The position numbers were made by a program, and so were the translations under genes. A stretch of 64,000 nt of DNA, taken from Candidatus Dadabacteria bacterium (GTDB lineage Bacteria > Desulfobacterota_D > UBA1144 > Nemesobacterales > Nemesobacteraceae). The number at the start of each line of letters is the position of its first letter. The stretch's first letter is position 1. Location: positions 248,001 through 312,000 of the forward strand of contig CATOTB010000001.1 in NCBI GenBank assembly GCA_951812945.1, written 5' to 3'. The notes under the pieces are model-generated. The model was not told the DNA's origin. It worked only from the letters and a program-made list of their open reading frames with translations, and ran no database searches. Shown here in pieces: positions 27,120-35,749 of the stretch.

Positions 27120-28277
27120 ATGACGTTTAAAATCAAAGGTGGGGATTTTTCAAAGAAGCTCGGAATGATCCAGGGAGTTGTGGAAAAAAGAACCACCATG
27201 CCTATTCTCTCCCATGTTCTTATGAGTTCTACCGACAAAGGCCTTCTTCTTGAGGCTACGGATCTTGAAAACACAGCTATGGTTTCGTGTGACGCGCAAA
27301 CGGAAGGAGAATTCAAGATAGCGGTTCCTGCCGGAATACTGTCGGATCTCGTCAGGGAGATCAGGGAGGAAGAGGAAATATCGGTTACCGCTAAAGAGAA
27401 CAACTGGATCGAGGTTGTTACCAGCTCCGGTTCTTTCAAGATTGCAGGACTGTCGGCCGATGATTTCCCCAAGATTCCAGAAGTTTCTTCAGATGATCTT
27501 TTTCAGGTTTCTTCCGAGAGGCTTGAGGAAATGATATCCAAGACGGTTTTTTCTGTATCGGATGATGAGATGAGAAGGAGTCTCTCTGGGGTTTTCTTTG
27601 AAAAAAGGGGAGAGCAAACACTCAGACTGGTTGCTACCGACGGTCACAGGCTAAGCTATGTCGATCAGAAAATAGAAGGCCTAAAACTCTCAAAGGATAT
27701 TCTGGTTCCTAAAAAAGCAGTCATGGAGATAAAAAGGCTTCTTCGCCTCTCAAAGGAAGTCAGAATTGGCAGTAGCGGTAATTTTTTCGTTTTCGAACTC
27801 AAAGATGAAAACCTTGTTTTCATCTCGAGGGTGATAGACGCCGAGTTCCCGGACTACATGCAGGTGGTGCCGGTTTCAACGAAAAACACGGTTAAGGTCG
27901 ACGCCGCCAAACTGCTGCTCGCGCTTCGGAGAGTTTCCCTTTTCTCCGCCGACAATGTGCGGGGCGGAGGGAGGTTTGTGGAAATGGCTTTCGGGGAAGG
28001 AGCTCTGCTTCTCGGTGCCTATCTGAGTACCGGCGAAGGGAGGGAAAGCATGTCTGTTGACTATTCCGGGGATGAAGTCAAGCTCGGTTTCAATTTCACT
28101 TACTTTCAGGATGTTCTGGATGCGGTGGGGTCACCTGAGGTTATGATCGGTTTTTCTGGTCACAAAAACCCGGTATACGTGGTCCCCTGCGAGGAGGGAG
28201 AGAAGCAGGACGGCTACGTGAACGTTATAATGCCAATGGAGCTTGATGCCAGGGCGGAGGGGCAGGCGGGAGGCTAA
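27120..28277 (+). CDS. dnaN: DNA polymerase III beta subunit (sliding clamp)
   Basis: 385 residues with the three-fold repeated clamp domain. The opening MTFKIKGGDFSKKLGMIQGVVEKRTTMPILSHVL and the internal TDGHRLSYVD stretch are characteristic. It forms the ring that tethers DNA polymerase III to DNA. GGAGG precedes the ATG. It is followed after 15 bp by gspL, so dnaN and the secretion genes may share a transcript. Confidence 0.97.
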   Translation: MTFKIKGGDFSKKLGMIQGVVEKRTTMPILSHVLMSSTDKGLLLEATDLENTAMVSCDAQTEGEFKIAVPAGILSDLVREIREEEEISVTAKENNWIEVVTSSGSFKIAGLSADDFPKIPEVSSDDLFQVSSERLEEMISKTVFSVSDDEMRRSLSGVFFEKRGEQTLRLVATDGHRLSYVDQKIEGLKLSKDILVPKKAVMEIKRLLRLSKEVRIGSSGNFFVFELKDENLVFISRVIDAEFPDYMQVVPVSTKNTVKVDAAKLLLALRRVSLFSADNVRGGGRFVEMAFGEGALLLGAYLSTGEGRESMSVDYSGDEVKLGFNFTYFQDVLDAVGSPEVMIGFSGHKNPVYVVPCEEGEKQDGYVNVIMPMELDARAEGQAGG

Positions 28278-28292
28278 CTCTCGTACCTTAAG

Positions 28293-29759
28293 ATGCTAGG
28301 TGGAGTCATCGGTGTTGATTTTTCCGGCGGAAAGGTCAGGACTGTAACTGTAAGAAGGGGGCTTAAGGGGACCGAAATTCGCAGGGCCGCCTTTACCGGA
28401 GAGCTTGGGAGCAAAGACGTAGCGGGCTTTCTCGGAAACGAAATTTCCCTTGGAACCCGGGCAGTTACAGGAATCAGTTTTTCTCCGCTTCTTCTGCGTG
28501 TTCTCAGTTTTCCTTTCTCGGATTCCAAAAAAGTGAGGCGGGTCTACCGCTTCGAACTAGAGAACTCGACCGGTTTCACTTTGGGAGAGGACGTGCTCTC
28601 CGACTACCACGAGATGAAGACGCCGGAAGGGGCCGAGGCCATAGTTCCGGCTTTCGAGAGAAAGGCGTTTGAAAGCTACCTTGGTTCCCTGCAGGAGTCA
28701 GGAGTGGACCCTGAGCAGGTGACTTTCTCCCCGGTTGCGTTTTCCTCGTTGGAAGAGTTTCTTGAAGGGCCGAGACCGCTTCTTCTTGTGGATGCCGACC
28801 AGGACCACCTCAATTTCTCCCTTTTTGACGAGCGGGGGCTCACCAGGGTGAGAAACTGTGACTACGCCGTTGAGAGAACAAAAGAAGCCCTTGCCGCAAG
28901 CACTCTTGATTTCCAGCAGATAAACAGCGACGGGGAAAGAAAAAAGGCGTTTTTCGAAAGCTGTCGCTTCATCGCCGAGGAGATGAGAACCACAGCCCGC
29001 TATTTTGAGGGTGAGGCAGGAGAGGAAATAAAGAGCGTTGTTCTTACAGGCGAGATATGCGTGGTGGAGGGAATCGCGCAGCAGCTCACAGAGCATGTTG
29101 GCCGGGAGGTAAAAACAATTCTTATACCGCATCTTGGCCCGGAAGACTCTCCTTTTTTCGCAAGGGCCTACGCTCTTGCGCTCTATGGAAAGTCTTCAGG
29201 AGGGGGCGGAAGGCTCAACCTGAGGAGGGACGGGTACAGGCAGCGTGGAGTTAAAAGGGGTCTGCTCAAGGAGTTTCGGGTTCCGGTCGCCCTGTGCGCC
29301 GCTCTGCTTCTTTTGGCTGTTTTCGGGCGCGCAACCGAGGTGGTTTCCGCCAGGGGCAAGATCAGTTCCCTGCGTTCGGAAATGGAAAAAGACCTTAGGG
29401 AGGAATTTCCGGAGGTCGCCGGAACTCAGGATCCGGTCGCTTTTTACAAGGGAAAACTTGAGGTCATCAACCGCAAGCTCGACATATTGAAGCAGGTAAG
29501 AGGAGCTCACAGCCCGCTTGAGGTACTGACGGCGGTTTCGGCTACCGTTCCCAAAGATGTGAGTTTCTCGATTGAAGAGATAAGGATCGAAGACGGGGGC
29601 AAGGCCAAGGTATGGGGCAAATGCGACTCCTACGAGGAAATAGCGTCCATAGAAAAGACCTTCTCGGAGTCCGGGAACTTTACCCAGGTGAAAATGGGGC
29701 AGGTAAGAAAAGCTGTTAACAACAGTTTAAAATTCGAGATTTCCATGGTTGTCAGGTGA
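28293..29759 (+). CDS. gspL: Type II secretion system protein GspL-like (PilM-PilN-like)
   Basis: 488 residues. The N-terminal about 300 residues form an actin-like ATPase-fold domain (GGVIGVDFSGGKVRTVTV, then LLLVDADQDHLNFSLFD) like PilM and cytoplasmic GspL. One membrane helix (about 330-347, PVALCAALLLLAVFG) is followed by a periplasmic coiled-coil and ferredoxin-like PilN/GspL domain. It would link the secretion ATPase GspE to the inner-membrane platform. The stop overlaps the start of gspM. GspL is preferred over PilM/N because gspM and gspN follow. Confidence 0.82.
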   Translation: MLGGVIGVDFSGGKVRTVTVRRGLKGTEIRRAAFTGELGSKDVAGFLGNEISLGTRAVTGISFSPLLLRVLSFPFSDSKKVRRVYRFELENSTGFTLGEDVLSDYHEMKTPEGAEAIVPAFERKAFESYLGSLQESGVDPEQVTFSPVAFSSLEEFLEGPRPLLLVDADQDHLNFSLFDERGLTRVRNCDYAVERTKEALAASTLDFQQINSDGERKKAFFESCRFIAEEMRTTARYFEGEAGEEIKSVVLTGEICVVEGIAQQLTEHVGREVKTILIPHLGPEDSPFFARAYALALYGKSSGGGGRLNLRRDGYRQRGVKRGLLKEFRVPVALCAALLLLAVFGRATEVVSARGKISSLRSEMEKDLREEFPEVAGTQDPVAFYKGKLEVINRKLDILKQVRGAHSPLEVLTAVSATVPKDVSFSIEEIRIEDGGKAKVWGKCDSYEEIASIEKTFSESGNFTQVKMGQVRKAVNNSLKFEISMVVR

Positions 29760-30385
29760 AGATGCGGAAACTGATCGAGAAACTGAAATCGCTTCTGGAG
29801 GTCCTCGGAAAACTAACCGAGCCCGTGGTGAGAAGGGTCAGGGATCTTATAGGAACGAGGGACTTCTCCACAAGGGATGTCCGCGCCATTCAGATAGGTG
29901 CCGCGGCTCTGGCCATCTTCCTCATCTTTTCTGTCTACAGGGCAGTTCTTCCAGGGGGGTCGGCCATAAGAAGCGAGGTCGGCCAGATGAGGCTTCAGTT
30001 AAACGAGATAAGGGCGCTCAAGGAAGAGTACCGCTATTCAAGGGATATTCTCTCCAAGGTGAGCGGTTCGATGAAGGAGGAAAAGGAAGCCCTGATTTCG
30101 GTGGTTGAGAAGACGCTTATCAGAAACGGAATAGACCGCCGTTCCTTTTCAATAAGGGGAACCAACCCGTCGGTTAGGGGCAAGGGGATAGAGCGGGAAA
30201 GGGCAGTTCTGGTCAAAATAAACAAGGTGTCTGTCCCCAGGGTGCTGAACGTTCTCTATGTCTTTCAGAAAAGCAAGACCATACTCAAGGTCTCAGACCT
30301 CAGAATAAAAACCAGATTCGACAACCCTAACCTGACAGACGTTTCATTCCGCCTGTCGACTTTTTCTTTCAGCAAATCGGGCTGA
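29756..30385 (+). CDS. gspM: Type II secretion system protein GspM-like
   Basis: 209 residues from a GTG overlapping the gspL stop (an ATG two codons later is also possible). It has a short cytoplasmic tail, one membrane helix (about residues 44-64, IGAAALAIFLIFSVYRAVL), a coiled-coil (GQMRLQLNEIRALKEEYRYSRDIL) and a periplasmic ferredoxin-like domain, the GspM/PilO plan. It binds GspL in the inner-membrane platform. A tnpB element sits directly after it, separating it from gspN. Confidence 0.8.
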   Translation: MKMRKLIEKLKSLLEVLGKLTEPVVRRVRDLIGTRDFSTRDVRAIQIGAAALAIFLIFSVYRAVLPGGSAIRSEVGQMRLQLNEIRALKEEYRYSRDILSKVSGSMKEEKEALISVVEKTLIRNGIDRRSFSIRGTNPSVRGKGIERERAVLVKINKVSVPRVLNVLYVFQKSKTILKVSDLRIKTRFDNPNLTDVSFRLSTFSFSKSG

Positions 30386-30408
30386 GCGGGGAAAAAATGA
30401 ATATAAAG

Positions 30409-30440
30409 GGGAATTATATACAATCCTAACCGAACCGGTT
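30409..30440 (+). repeat. Left terminal inverted repeat and subterminal hairpin of the tnpB element
   Basis: The inverted repeat is 30409-30431. Overlapping its inner edge, AACCG-AAC-CGGTT (30428-30440) forms a 5-bp hairpin. The 15-mer TTATATACAATCCTA at 30414-30428 is identical to 60344-60358. TATACAAT within it may also act as a -10 element for tnpB. Confidence 0.75.
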
Positions 30441-30453
30441 ATAATATACTGAA

Positions 30454-31686
30454 ATGCTTGAAGAAATACGCACAGTAGAGTTTGTCGTTCTGCCTGCCGC
30501 GAGGGCGAAGGCGAGGAAGATGTTCCAGATGGCCGGAGCCTGTCGATATGTCTGGAACCATTTCAGAGAGAAGAACCTTGCTGACTACCAGGCATTCAAG
30601 AATGGCAAGGGGCAGAGACCGCATACCAGTTATTTCAGTCTCGGAGTGGAGTTCACCAAGCTGAGGCACGAGACGGAGTGGATGCTTGAACTTCCGGCTA
30701 ACCCAATCAAGCATACCCTCAAGTATTTTGCGGACGCACTAAAGGGAGCGATGGCTGGCAAGAAGGGTTTTCCGAAGCCCAGAAGCAGAAACAGGCACGC
30801 TCCCAGCTTCACGCTTCCCAGCAAAGAGAACTTCAGAATAAAGAATATTGATAAAAAATACTCTCTGCTTCTTATCCCCAAGATTGGTTGGGTAAAGATG
30901 ACCCGCAGGGGAGGCAATCCTTACAAGGACAGCGTGCCCAAGCAGGTTGTCCTTCGCCATGACGGGCACAGGTGGCGGGCATTCGTGTCCTACGAAGTGG
31001 AAGTGGAGAAAAGATCGGATGACGGTGAGATTCTGGGCGTTGACATGAATGTGCACCAGGTCGCCACTTCTGATGGGCATTTCTATTTCCTGCCCGATTT
31101 TAAGAAGAAAGAAGCAAGGCGGAAGCGGTATCAACGGAGGATGGCAAGACAGGTCAAGAGGTCTAACAGGCGGAAGGACACAAAGAAGAAACTTGCGAAG
31201 GTAAGCAGAAAGATAGCCAATATCCGCAAGAACTGGGTTCATCAGACCACAAAGGAGATTTCCGGAAAATGCGGAACGGTAGTCGTAGAAGATCTCAAGG
31301 TCAAAAACATGACGGCTTCCGCAAAAGGTACTGTAGAGAACCCGGGAAAAAACGTCAGGCAGAAGGCGGGGCTCAACAGGGCGATGCTTGATACCGCCCT
31401 GGGAGAACTTAGAAGGAATCTTGAGTACAAGTGCGGGAGGCTTGTAGAAGTAAATCCCGCGCATACAAGTCAGAGATGTTCTGAATGCGGACATACAGAT
31501 AAGGAGAACCGTAAAACCCAAGCACGGTTCCGGTGTGTAAGTTGCGGCTACATGTCCAACGCGGACACGAATGCTGCGATGAACATAAGGCGTCTGGGAA
31601 TGGCGCAACTGCACGGCGAGGAGCGTTCCGTCTTTAAAAGGACTCCGGCGACCCGTGAAATTGATATGAGGCTAACGCATGGTTAG
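30454..31686 (+). CDS. tnpB: RNA-guided endonuclease TnpB (OrfB family)
   Basis: 410 residues, full TnpB length. The RuvC-like catalytic residues are present: D197 (ILGVDMNV), E279 (TVVVEDLKV) and D371 (SNADTNAAMN). The zinc finger is intact (C342/C345 CSECGH and C361/C364 CVSCGY). The N-terminal WNHFREK region and the basic central part are typical. TnpB proteins cut DNA guided by an omega-RNA encoded at their 3' end, beside a short TAM. No tnpA is present. The stop codon lies inside the right-end hairpin, so an omega-RNA would overlap the gene end and the right inverted repeat. The gene appears intact. Confidence 0.93.
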   Translation: MLEEIRTVEFVVLPAARAKARKMFQMAGACRYVWNHFREKNLADYQAFKNGKGQRPHTSYFSLGVEFTKLRHETEWMLELPANPIKHTLKYFADALKGAMAGKKGFPKPRSRNRHAPSFTLPSKENFRIKNIDKKYSLLLIPKIGWVKMTRRGGNPYKDSVPKQVVLRHDGHRWRAFVSYEVEVEKRSDDGEILGVDMNVHQVATSDGHFYFLPDFKKKEARRKRYQRRMARQVKRSNRRKDTKKKLAKVSRKIANIRKNWVHQTTKEISGKCGTVVVEDLKVKNMTASAKGTVENPGKNVRQKAGLNRAMLDTALGELRRNLEYKCGRLVEVNPAHTSQRCSECGHTDKENRKTQARFRCVSCGYMSNADTNAAMNIRRLGMAQLHGEERSVFKRTPATREIDMRLTHG

Positions 31687-31703
31687 TAAAGTATATAAGT
31701 CCC
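31672..31703 (+). repeat. Right terminal inverted repeat and hairpin of the tnpB element
   Basis: CTAAC-GCATG-GTTAG (31672-31686) is a 5-bp-stem hairpin containing the tnpB stop codon. It overlaps the inner edge of the right inverted repeat (31681-31703), whose outer part is GTATATAAGTCCC. In known TnpB loci the omega-RNA scaffold ends at this position and the guide comes from the flanking DNA, here starting with the ATATAAAG duplication. Confidence 0.7.
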
Positions 31704-31723
31704 ATATAAAGACCAGAATCAAG

Positions 31724-32608
31724 ATGCCGGAAAAAATCACCACCCCTCTCTATGTCGGGGTTTTTTTCGGGTTTCTTCTGATTTTTCTTCTCCTGGGGTT
31801 TCCCTGGGATTCCGTTGAAAGAAGAGCAGTCTTCGAGATACAGAGCAACTCCCCGGTTCCGGTCCTGATAGGCGACGCGGATATCAAGGGTCTTTCCTCG
31901 ATTGAGCTTAGAGACATCCGCGTGATACTCGGGGACAGGGAGCCGCTCGTGATTGACAGGGCCAGGGTGAGCGCCGGGCTTTTCTCCGTTATTTTTTCTG
32001 ACGACACCAGGGTCTCGTTTTCTCTTGACGCCTACGGAGGGAATATAGAAGGCAAGGTTTCGCAGAACATGAAGAAAAACAAGGTCACAAGCGCTGAAGT
32101 GGACGTAAATTCCATTGAATCCTCGTCTGTTTCCCGTCTTTTTCTCGACGACGGTGGGATCTCGGTGAGCGGGAAGGTTGAAGGAAGCATAAAGTTTCTT
32201 GGAGAGGGGGAAAGCGGAGGGATTTCCAAGATGGAATACCTTGTATCCTCTCCTTCTCTTTCGATCGCGGTGGACAAGGTGCAGGGGTTTGAGGTGAAGG
32301 AGGAGTACAAGAACCTGAGCGTGGTGCTTCGCGGCACCGCGAACCGCTTTGAATCGCGCATAGAGAGTTTTTCCCTAACTAACCCGCAGATGTCTTTGCA
32401 GGCGGAGGGAAAAGCCCCGTCTCCTCTTCGTTTCAGAAAAGGGGCCGCCCTTGACCTGTCCGTTACATTCAAGCCGTCTCCCGAGGACACAAAACTTGCT
32501 CTCGTCGGCGGTTTTCTGGGTCCCAGGGGGGCCGACGGCGTCTTCTCCGGCAGGATTCAGGGAACGCTGTCGAAACCCGAGATCATAAGGGCGGACGGGG
32601 GCAGCTGA
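31724..32608 (+). CDS. gspN: Type II secretion system protein GspN-like
   Basis: 294 residues from the ATG at 31724 (MPEKITTPLYVGVFFGF). The open frame extends 15 codons upstream, but those codons come from the tnpB element. It has one N-terminal membrane helix (about 8-28) and a beta-rich periplasmic domain with short repeats (VFEIQSNSPVPVLIGDADIKGLSSIELRDI), like GspN and AsmA-type proteins. GspN is an accessory inner-membrane T2SS subunit. Its native ribosome binding site may have been altered by the insertion, whose right end lies 20 bp upstream. Confidence 0.75.
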   Translation: MPEKITTPLYVGVFFGFLLIFLLLGFPWDSVERRAVFEIQSNSPVPVLIGDADIKGLSSIELRDIRVILGDREPLVIDRARVSAGLFSVIFSDDTRVSFSLDAYGGNIEGKVSQNMKKNKVTSAEVDVNSIESSSVSRLFLDDGGISVSGKVEGSIKFLGEGESGGISKMEYLVSSPSLSIAVDKVQGFEVKEEYKNLSVVLRGTANRFESRIESFSLTNPQMSLQAEGKAPSPLRFRKGAALDLSVTFKPSPEDTKLALVGGFLGPRGADGVFSGRIQGTLSKPEIIRADGGS

Positions 32609-32694
32609 CAGACCCGTTTTCAGCGTGGCGGGCTATTTGACTTTGCCCTACCCCCTCGCTATTCTTCTCGAAACATTCTCCTTAAGACTGCATA

Positions 32695-33780
32695 ATGGCT
32701 CCCAACAAAGAACTTGCCGCCGTAAGAAGGGAAATAGACGCCCTCAATTTCAAGCTGCTTGAACTTATAAACAGGCGGGCCGAGCTTGCGATAGAGGTAA
32801 GCGAACTCAAGAAAAAGGATTCTCTGGAAGTTTACGACCCGGGCAGGGAAAGGGAGATAGAAAGAAAGATAACGGGAACCAATCCCGGCCCGCTTTCAAA
32901 TGAAGATATCCTTTTTGTTTTCAGGGAGATAATATCGCGCTGCAGGTCACTTCAGCACGACGAGAAAGTTGCCTACCTGGGACCCGAGGGCAGCTTTTCA
33001 AACCAGGCCGCGTTTCGAAAATTCGGTGCCTCCTCCGAGTTTTTCCCCGTAGCTAGCTTCGAGGACGTGTTCGAGGAAGTGCACGGCAAAAGGGCCGATT
33101 TCGGCATAGTGCCCGTTGAGAACTCGGTTGAAGGCTCGGTGGGAGACGTGCTTGACATGCTTGTTGAGTGGGACCTCATCATTTCTGCTGAGTGTTTCGA
33201 GCGCATTGAGCACTACCTGCTTTCCCTCAGTGGAGACATCAACGAAGTAAAAACCGTGGCTTCCCACCCCCAGGCGCTCAGGCAGTGCAGGAAATGGATA
33301 GCCGCGAACCTCTACGGCGTTGCGCTTCTTGAGACCCCGAGCACGGCGGCCGCCGCGAGAATGGCCGCGAGGGAGAAGAACGTCGCCGCGATCGCAAGCG
33401 AATTCTCGGGGTCTATATACAACCTCAAGACGATACAGAGCCACATAGAAGACAGCCCGCGCAACACGACACGGTTCGTGGTAGTGGGAAGGGAAAACCC
33501 TCCCCCGAGCGGAGAAGACAAGACTTCGATCGCCTTTTCCGTGAAGGATGAGCCGGGAGCGCTTCACAGGACATTTTTTCTCCCCTTTTCCGAATCCGGT
33601 GTAAACCTCACCAAAATCGAGTCCAGGCCCTCGCACGACAGGCAGTGGGAATACGTGTTTTTCGCCGACTTCTCAGGGCATTGCGAGGAAAAAGCGATAA
33701 GGGATACCCTTGAGAAGGTGGAAGCCAACTGCGTTTTTCTCAAGGTGCTGGGATCCTATCCCGCCGGAGCGCCGGGCTGA
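32695..33780 (+). CDS. pheA: Bifunctional chorismate mutase/prephenate dehydratase
   Basis: 361 residues. Residues 1-85 are an AroQ chorismate mutase (VRREIDALNFKLLELINRRAELAIEVSELKK). Residues about 90-270 are prephenate dehydratase (VAYLGPEGSFSNQAA, FGIVPVENSVEGSVGDVLDML, DSPRNTTRFVVVG with the catalytic TRF). Residues 275-355 are an ACT domain with the GALHRTFFLPFSESGVNLTKIESRP allosteric Phe-binding motif. It makes phenylpyruvate. hisC and tyrA follow closely, forming an aromatic amino acid operon. Confidence 0.96.
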   Translation: MAPNKELAAVRREIDALNFKLLELINRRAELAIEVSELKKKDSLEVYDPGREREIERKITGTNPGPLSNEDILFVFREIISRCRSLQHDEKVAYLGPEGSFSNQAAFRKFGASSEFFPVASFEDVFEEVHGKRADFGIVPVENSVEGSVGDVLDMLVEWDLIISAECFERIEHYLLSLSGDINEVKTVASHPQALRQCRKWIAANLYGVALLETPSTAAAARMAAREKNVAAIASEFSGSIYNLKTIQSHIEDSPRNTTRFVVVGRENPPPSGEDKTSIAFSVKDEPGALHRTFFLPFSESGVNLTKIESRPSHDRQWEYVFFADFSGHCEEKAIRDTLEKVEANCVFLKVLGSYPAGAPG

Positions 33781-33805
33781 CAGCGGCCAGCCGGACAAAA
33801 ACCCA

Positions 33806-34891
33806 ATGGAACCGAAAGCAAGCGTAAAGAACCTTATTCCCTACGTTCCGGGAAAGCCGATAGAGGAACTCGAGCGGGAACTGGGGATCCAGGGCGTGGC
33901 CAAGATGGCATCGAACGAAAACCCCCTCGGCCCCTCTCCGCTCGCGAAAAAGGCGCTCAGGGAACACGTCTCGAAGGTTAATCTCTACCCGGACGGGGGC
34001 TGCTTTGAGCTTAAGCGGAAACTCTCGGAGAAGCTCGGGGTTCCAGAAGACACGCTAATAATCGGCAACGGCTCGAACGAGGTGATAGAGATCGTCGCGA
34101 GGACTTTCCTCGAGCCCGGAGACGAGGCCATATACGGCCGCCACGCTTTTATCGTCTACCCGATCGTAACCCAGGCACTCGGATGCTCGCATGTTGTCTC
34201 CGAGATGCCGGATCTCACGCATAACCTCGAGGACATGCTTTCCCTGGTCACGGAGAAAACGAAAATCATCTATATTGCGAACCCTAACAACCCCACCGGG
34301 ACGATAGTTAGAAGGGACGAGTTCGAGTGGTTTCTCAAGCGGGTTCCGGAGAACGTGATAATACTTGTGGACGAGGCCTATTTCGAGTACGTTGACGACC
34401 CCGAGTATCCGGACACGCTGCGCTACCACTCCGCCCGCGAATCGCTCGTGACGGTGAGAACCTTCTCCAAGATTTACGGGCTTGCGGGTCTTCGGGTCGG
34501 CTACGGGGTGGCGTCCGCCGAGGCGGTTTCCTACATGGACAGGGTGCGGGAGCCGTTTAACGTGAACTCGGCCGCCCAGGCTGCGGCCTGCGCCGCGCTT
34601 GACGACGAGAGCCACGTCGCGCGCTCAAGGGAGCTTAATCGCGAGGGGAAGGAATTTTTCCGCGAGAAACTGGCTGAACTCGAGGTCGGGTACATCGAGT
34701 CCCACGCGAATTTCTTTCTCGTGGACCTGGGGAAGGATCCCGTGCCGGTCTACGAGGCGCTTCTTCGCGACGGGGTTATAACGAGGCCCGTGGGCGGCTA
34801 CGGACTTAAAACTCATCTCAGGGTAAGCTTCGGTCTCGCGCAGGAAAACGAAAGATTCATCGAATCGCTAAGGAGAATTCTCAGAAGATGA
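33806..34891 (+). CDS. hisC: Histidinol-phosphate aminotransferase (probably also aromatic aminotransferase)
   Basis: 361 residues from the ATG at 33806, 25 bp after pheA; the upstream open frame runs inside pheA and is unlikely. PLP fold-type I motifs: KMASNENPLGPSP, NPNNPTGT, DEAYFEYV, and the Schiff-base lysine in TVRTFSKIYGLAGLRVGYG. Set between pheA and tyrA, it probably transaminates phenylpyruvate and hydroxyphenylpyruvate as well as imidazole acetol phosphate, a known dual use of HisC in this arrangement. Confidence 0.92.
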   Translation: MEPKASVKNLIPYVPGKPIEELERELGIQGVAKMASNENPLGPSPLAKKALREHVSKVNLYPDGGCFELKRKLSEKLGVPEDTLIIGNGSNEVIEIVARTFLEPGDEAIYGRHAFIVYPIVTQALGCSHVVSEMPDLTHNLEDMLSLVTEKTKIIYIANPNNPTGTIVRRDEFEWFLKRVPENVIILVDEAYFEYVDDPEYPDTLRYHSARESLVTVRTFSKIYGLAGLRVGYGVASAEAVSYMDRVREPFNVNSAAQAAACAALDDESHVARSRELNREGKEFFREKLAELEVGYIESHANFFLVDLGKDPVPVYEALLRDGVITRPVGGYGLKTHLRVSFGLAQENERFIESLRRILRR

Positions 34892-35742
34892 CTTTTGAAA
34901 AGGTGGCGGTGGTCGGTTTGGGGCTAATAGGAGGCTCCTTGGCTGCGGCTCTTCGGAAATCGGGGGAAGTGGGGGAGGTCTTCGGGATTGAGCGGGATGC
35001 GGAGTCGCTTCGCTTCGCCCTTGAGGGCGGAATCGTGGACGCGGGCTCTTCCGAGATAGGTCCCGGTATATCCGGATCAGAGATCGTCGTCATTGCCACA
35101 TACGTTGACATGGTGGCGCAGGTGGCCAGGGAGGTTTCCGGTTTTGTTTCCCCGGACACGGTCGTTTGCGACACGGGGAGCGTTAAGGCTCCGATAGTGA
35201 GGGAAATGGAAAAGGGACCCCGGAACATCCGCTTCGTGGGCGCTCATCCCGTGGCGGGAAAGGAGACATCCGGCGTGAGGGAATCTGACCCTGGCCTTTT
35301 CTCCGGGAAAAAATGCGTGGTTACCCCTGTGGAGGGCACCTGCCCTGAAGCCCTCTCCATGGTCAAAACGCTTTTTTCGCTTGCGGGAAGCGAGGTAGTC
35401 GAGATAGATCCTGAATCCCATGACGAGATTTTCTCGCTCGTAAGCCATCTTCCCCATGCGGTGGCCTATTCGCTCGTGAGCGCCGTGGCTTCTTCCGGGG
35501 GAGACAGGGATCTTTTTGGTTTTTCAGGCGGGGGACTGGCTGACTTCACCAGGGTCGCCGAGAGTTCCCCCGAGATGTGGGCCGGGATTTTCATTGAGAA
35601 CCGCGACGCGCTTCTCCGCGCCATACGAAGTTTCTCGGGCAGGCTCGGGGAAATTGAAAAAGCCGTCGCCTCCGGTAATGTAGAAGATCTGGGGACCCTT
35701 TTGGGGAAAGCCCGGGATTCCAAGAGGGATCTTGGGAAATGA
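34888..35742 (+). CDS. tyrA: Prephenate dehydrogenase
   Basis: 284 residues. The ATG overlaps the hisC stop by 4 bp. The N-terminal Rossmann fold has VAVVGLGLIGGSLAAAL. The catalytic region shows DTGSVKAPIV and VGAHPVAGKETSGV, with the substrate-binding SHLPHAVAYSLV. It oxidises prephenate to 4-hydroxyphenylpyruvate for tyrosine. There is no fused mutase or ACT domain. Confidence 0.94.
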   Translation: MTFEKVAVVGLGLIGGSLAAALRKSGEVGEVFGIERDAESLRFALEGGIVDAGSSEIGPGISGSEIVVIATYVDMVAQVAREVSGFVSPDTVVCDTGSVKAPIVREMEKGPRNIRFVGAHPVAGKETSGVRESDPGLFSGKKCVVTPVEGTCPEALSMVKTLFSLAGSEVVEIDPESHDEIFSLVSHLPHAVAYSLVSAVASSGGDRDLFGFSGGGLADFTRVAESSPEMWAGIFIENRDALLRAIRSFSGRLGEIEKAVASGNVEDLGTLLGKARDSKRDLGK

Positions 35743-35749
35743 GCGCAAA

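Larger units (their letters stand above)
30401..31711 (+). mobile_element. tnpB-carrying element with terminal inverted repeats and 8-bp target duplication
   Basis: Element 30409-31703 (1295 bp). Left end 30409-30431 and right end 31681-31703 (reversed) share GGGA-TTATATAC and CTAACC, 19 of 23 positions identical. Directly outside both ends is the same 8-mer, ATATAAAG (30401-30408 and 31704-31711), a target-site duplication. Removing the element brings the gspM stop to within about 50 bp of the gspN start. The only gene inside is tnpB. IS200/IS605 elements lack such inverted ends and duplications, while IS1595-family elements make 8-bp duplications. The same end recurs at 60339 next to an IS1595 transposase, so this looks like a non-autonomous relative mobilised in trans. 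Confidence 0.8.
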
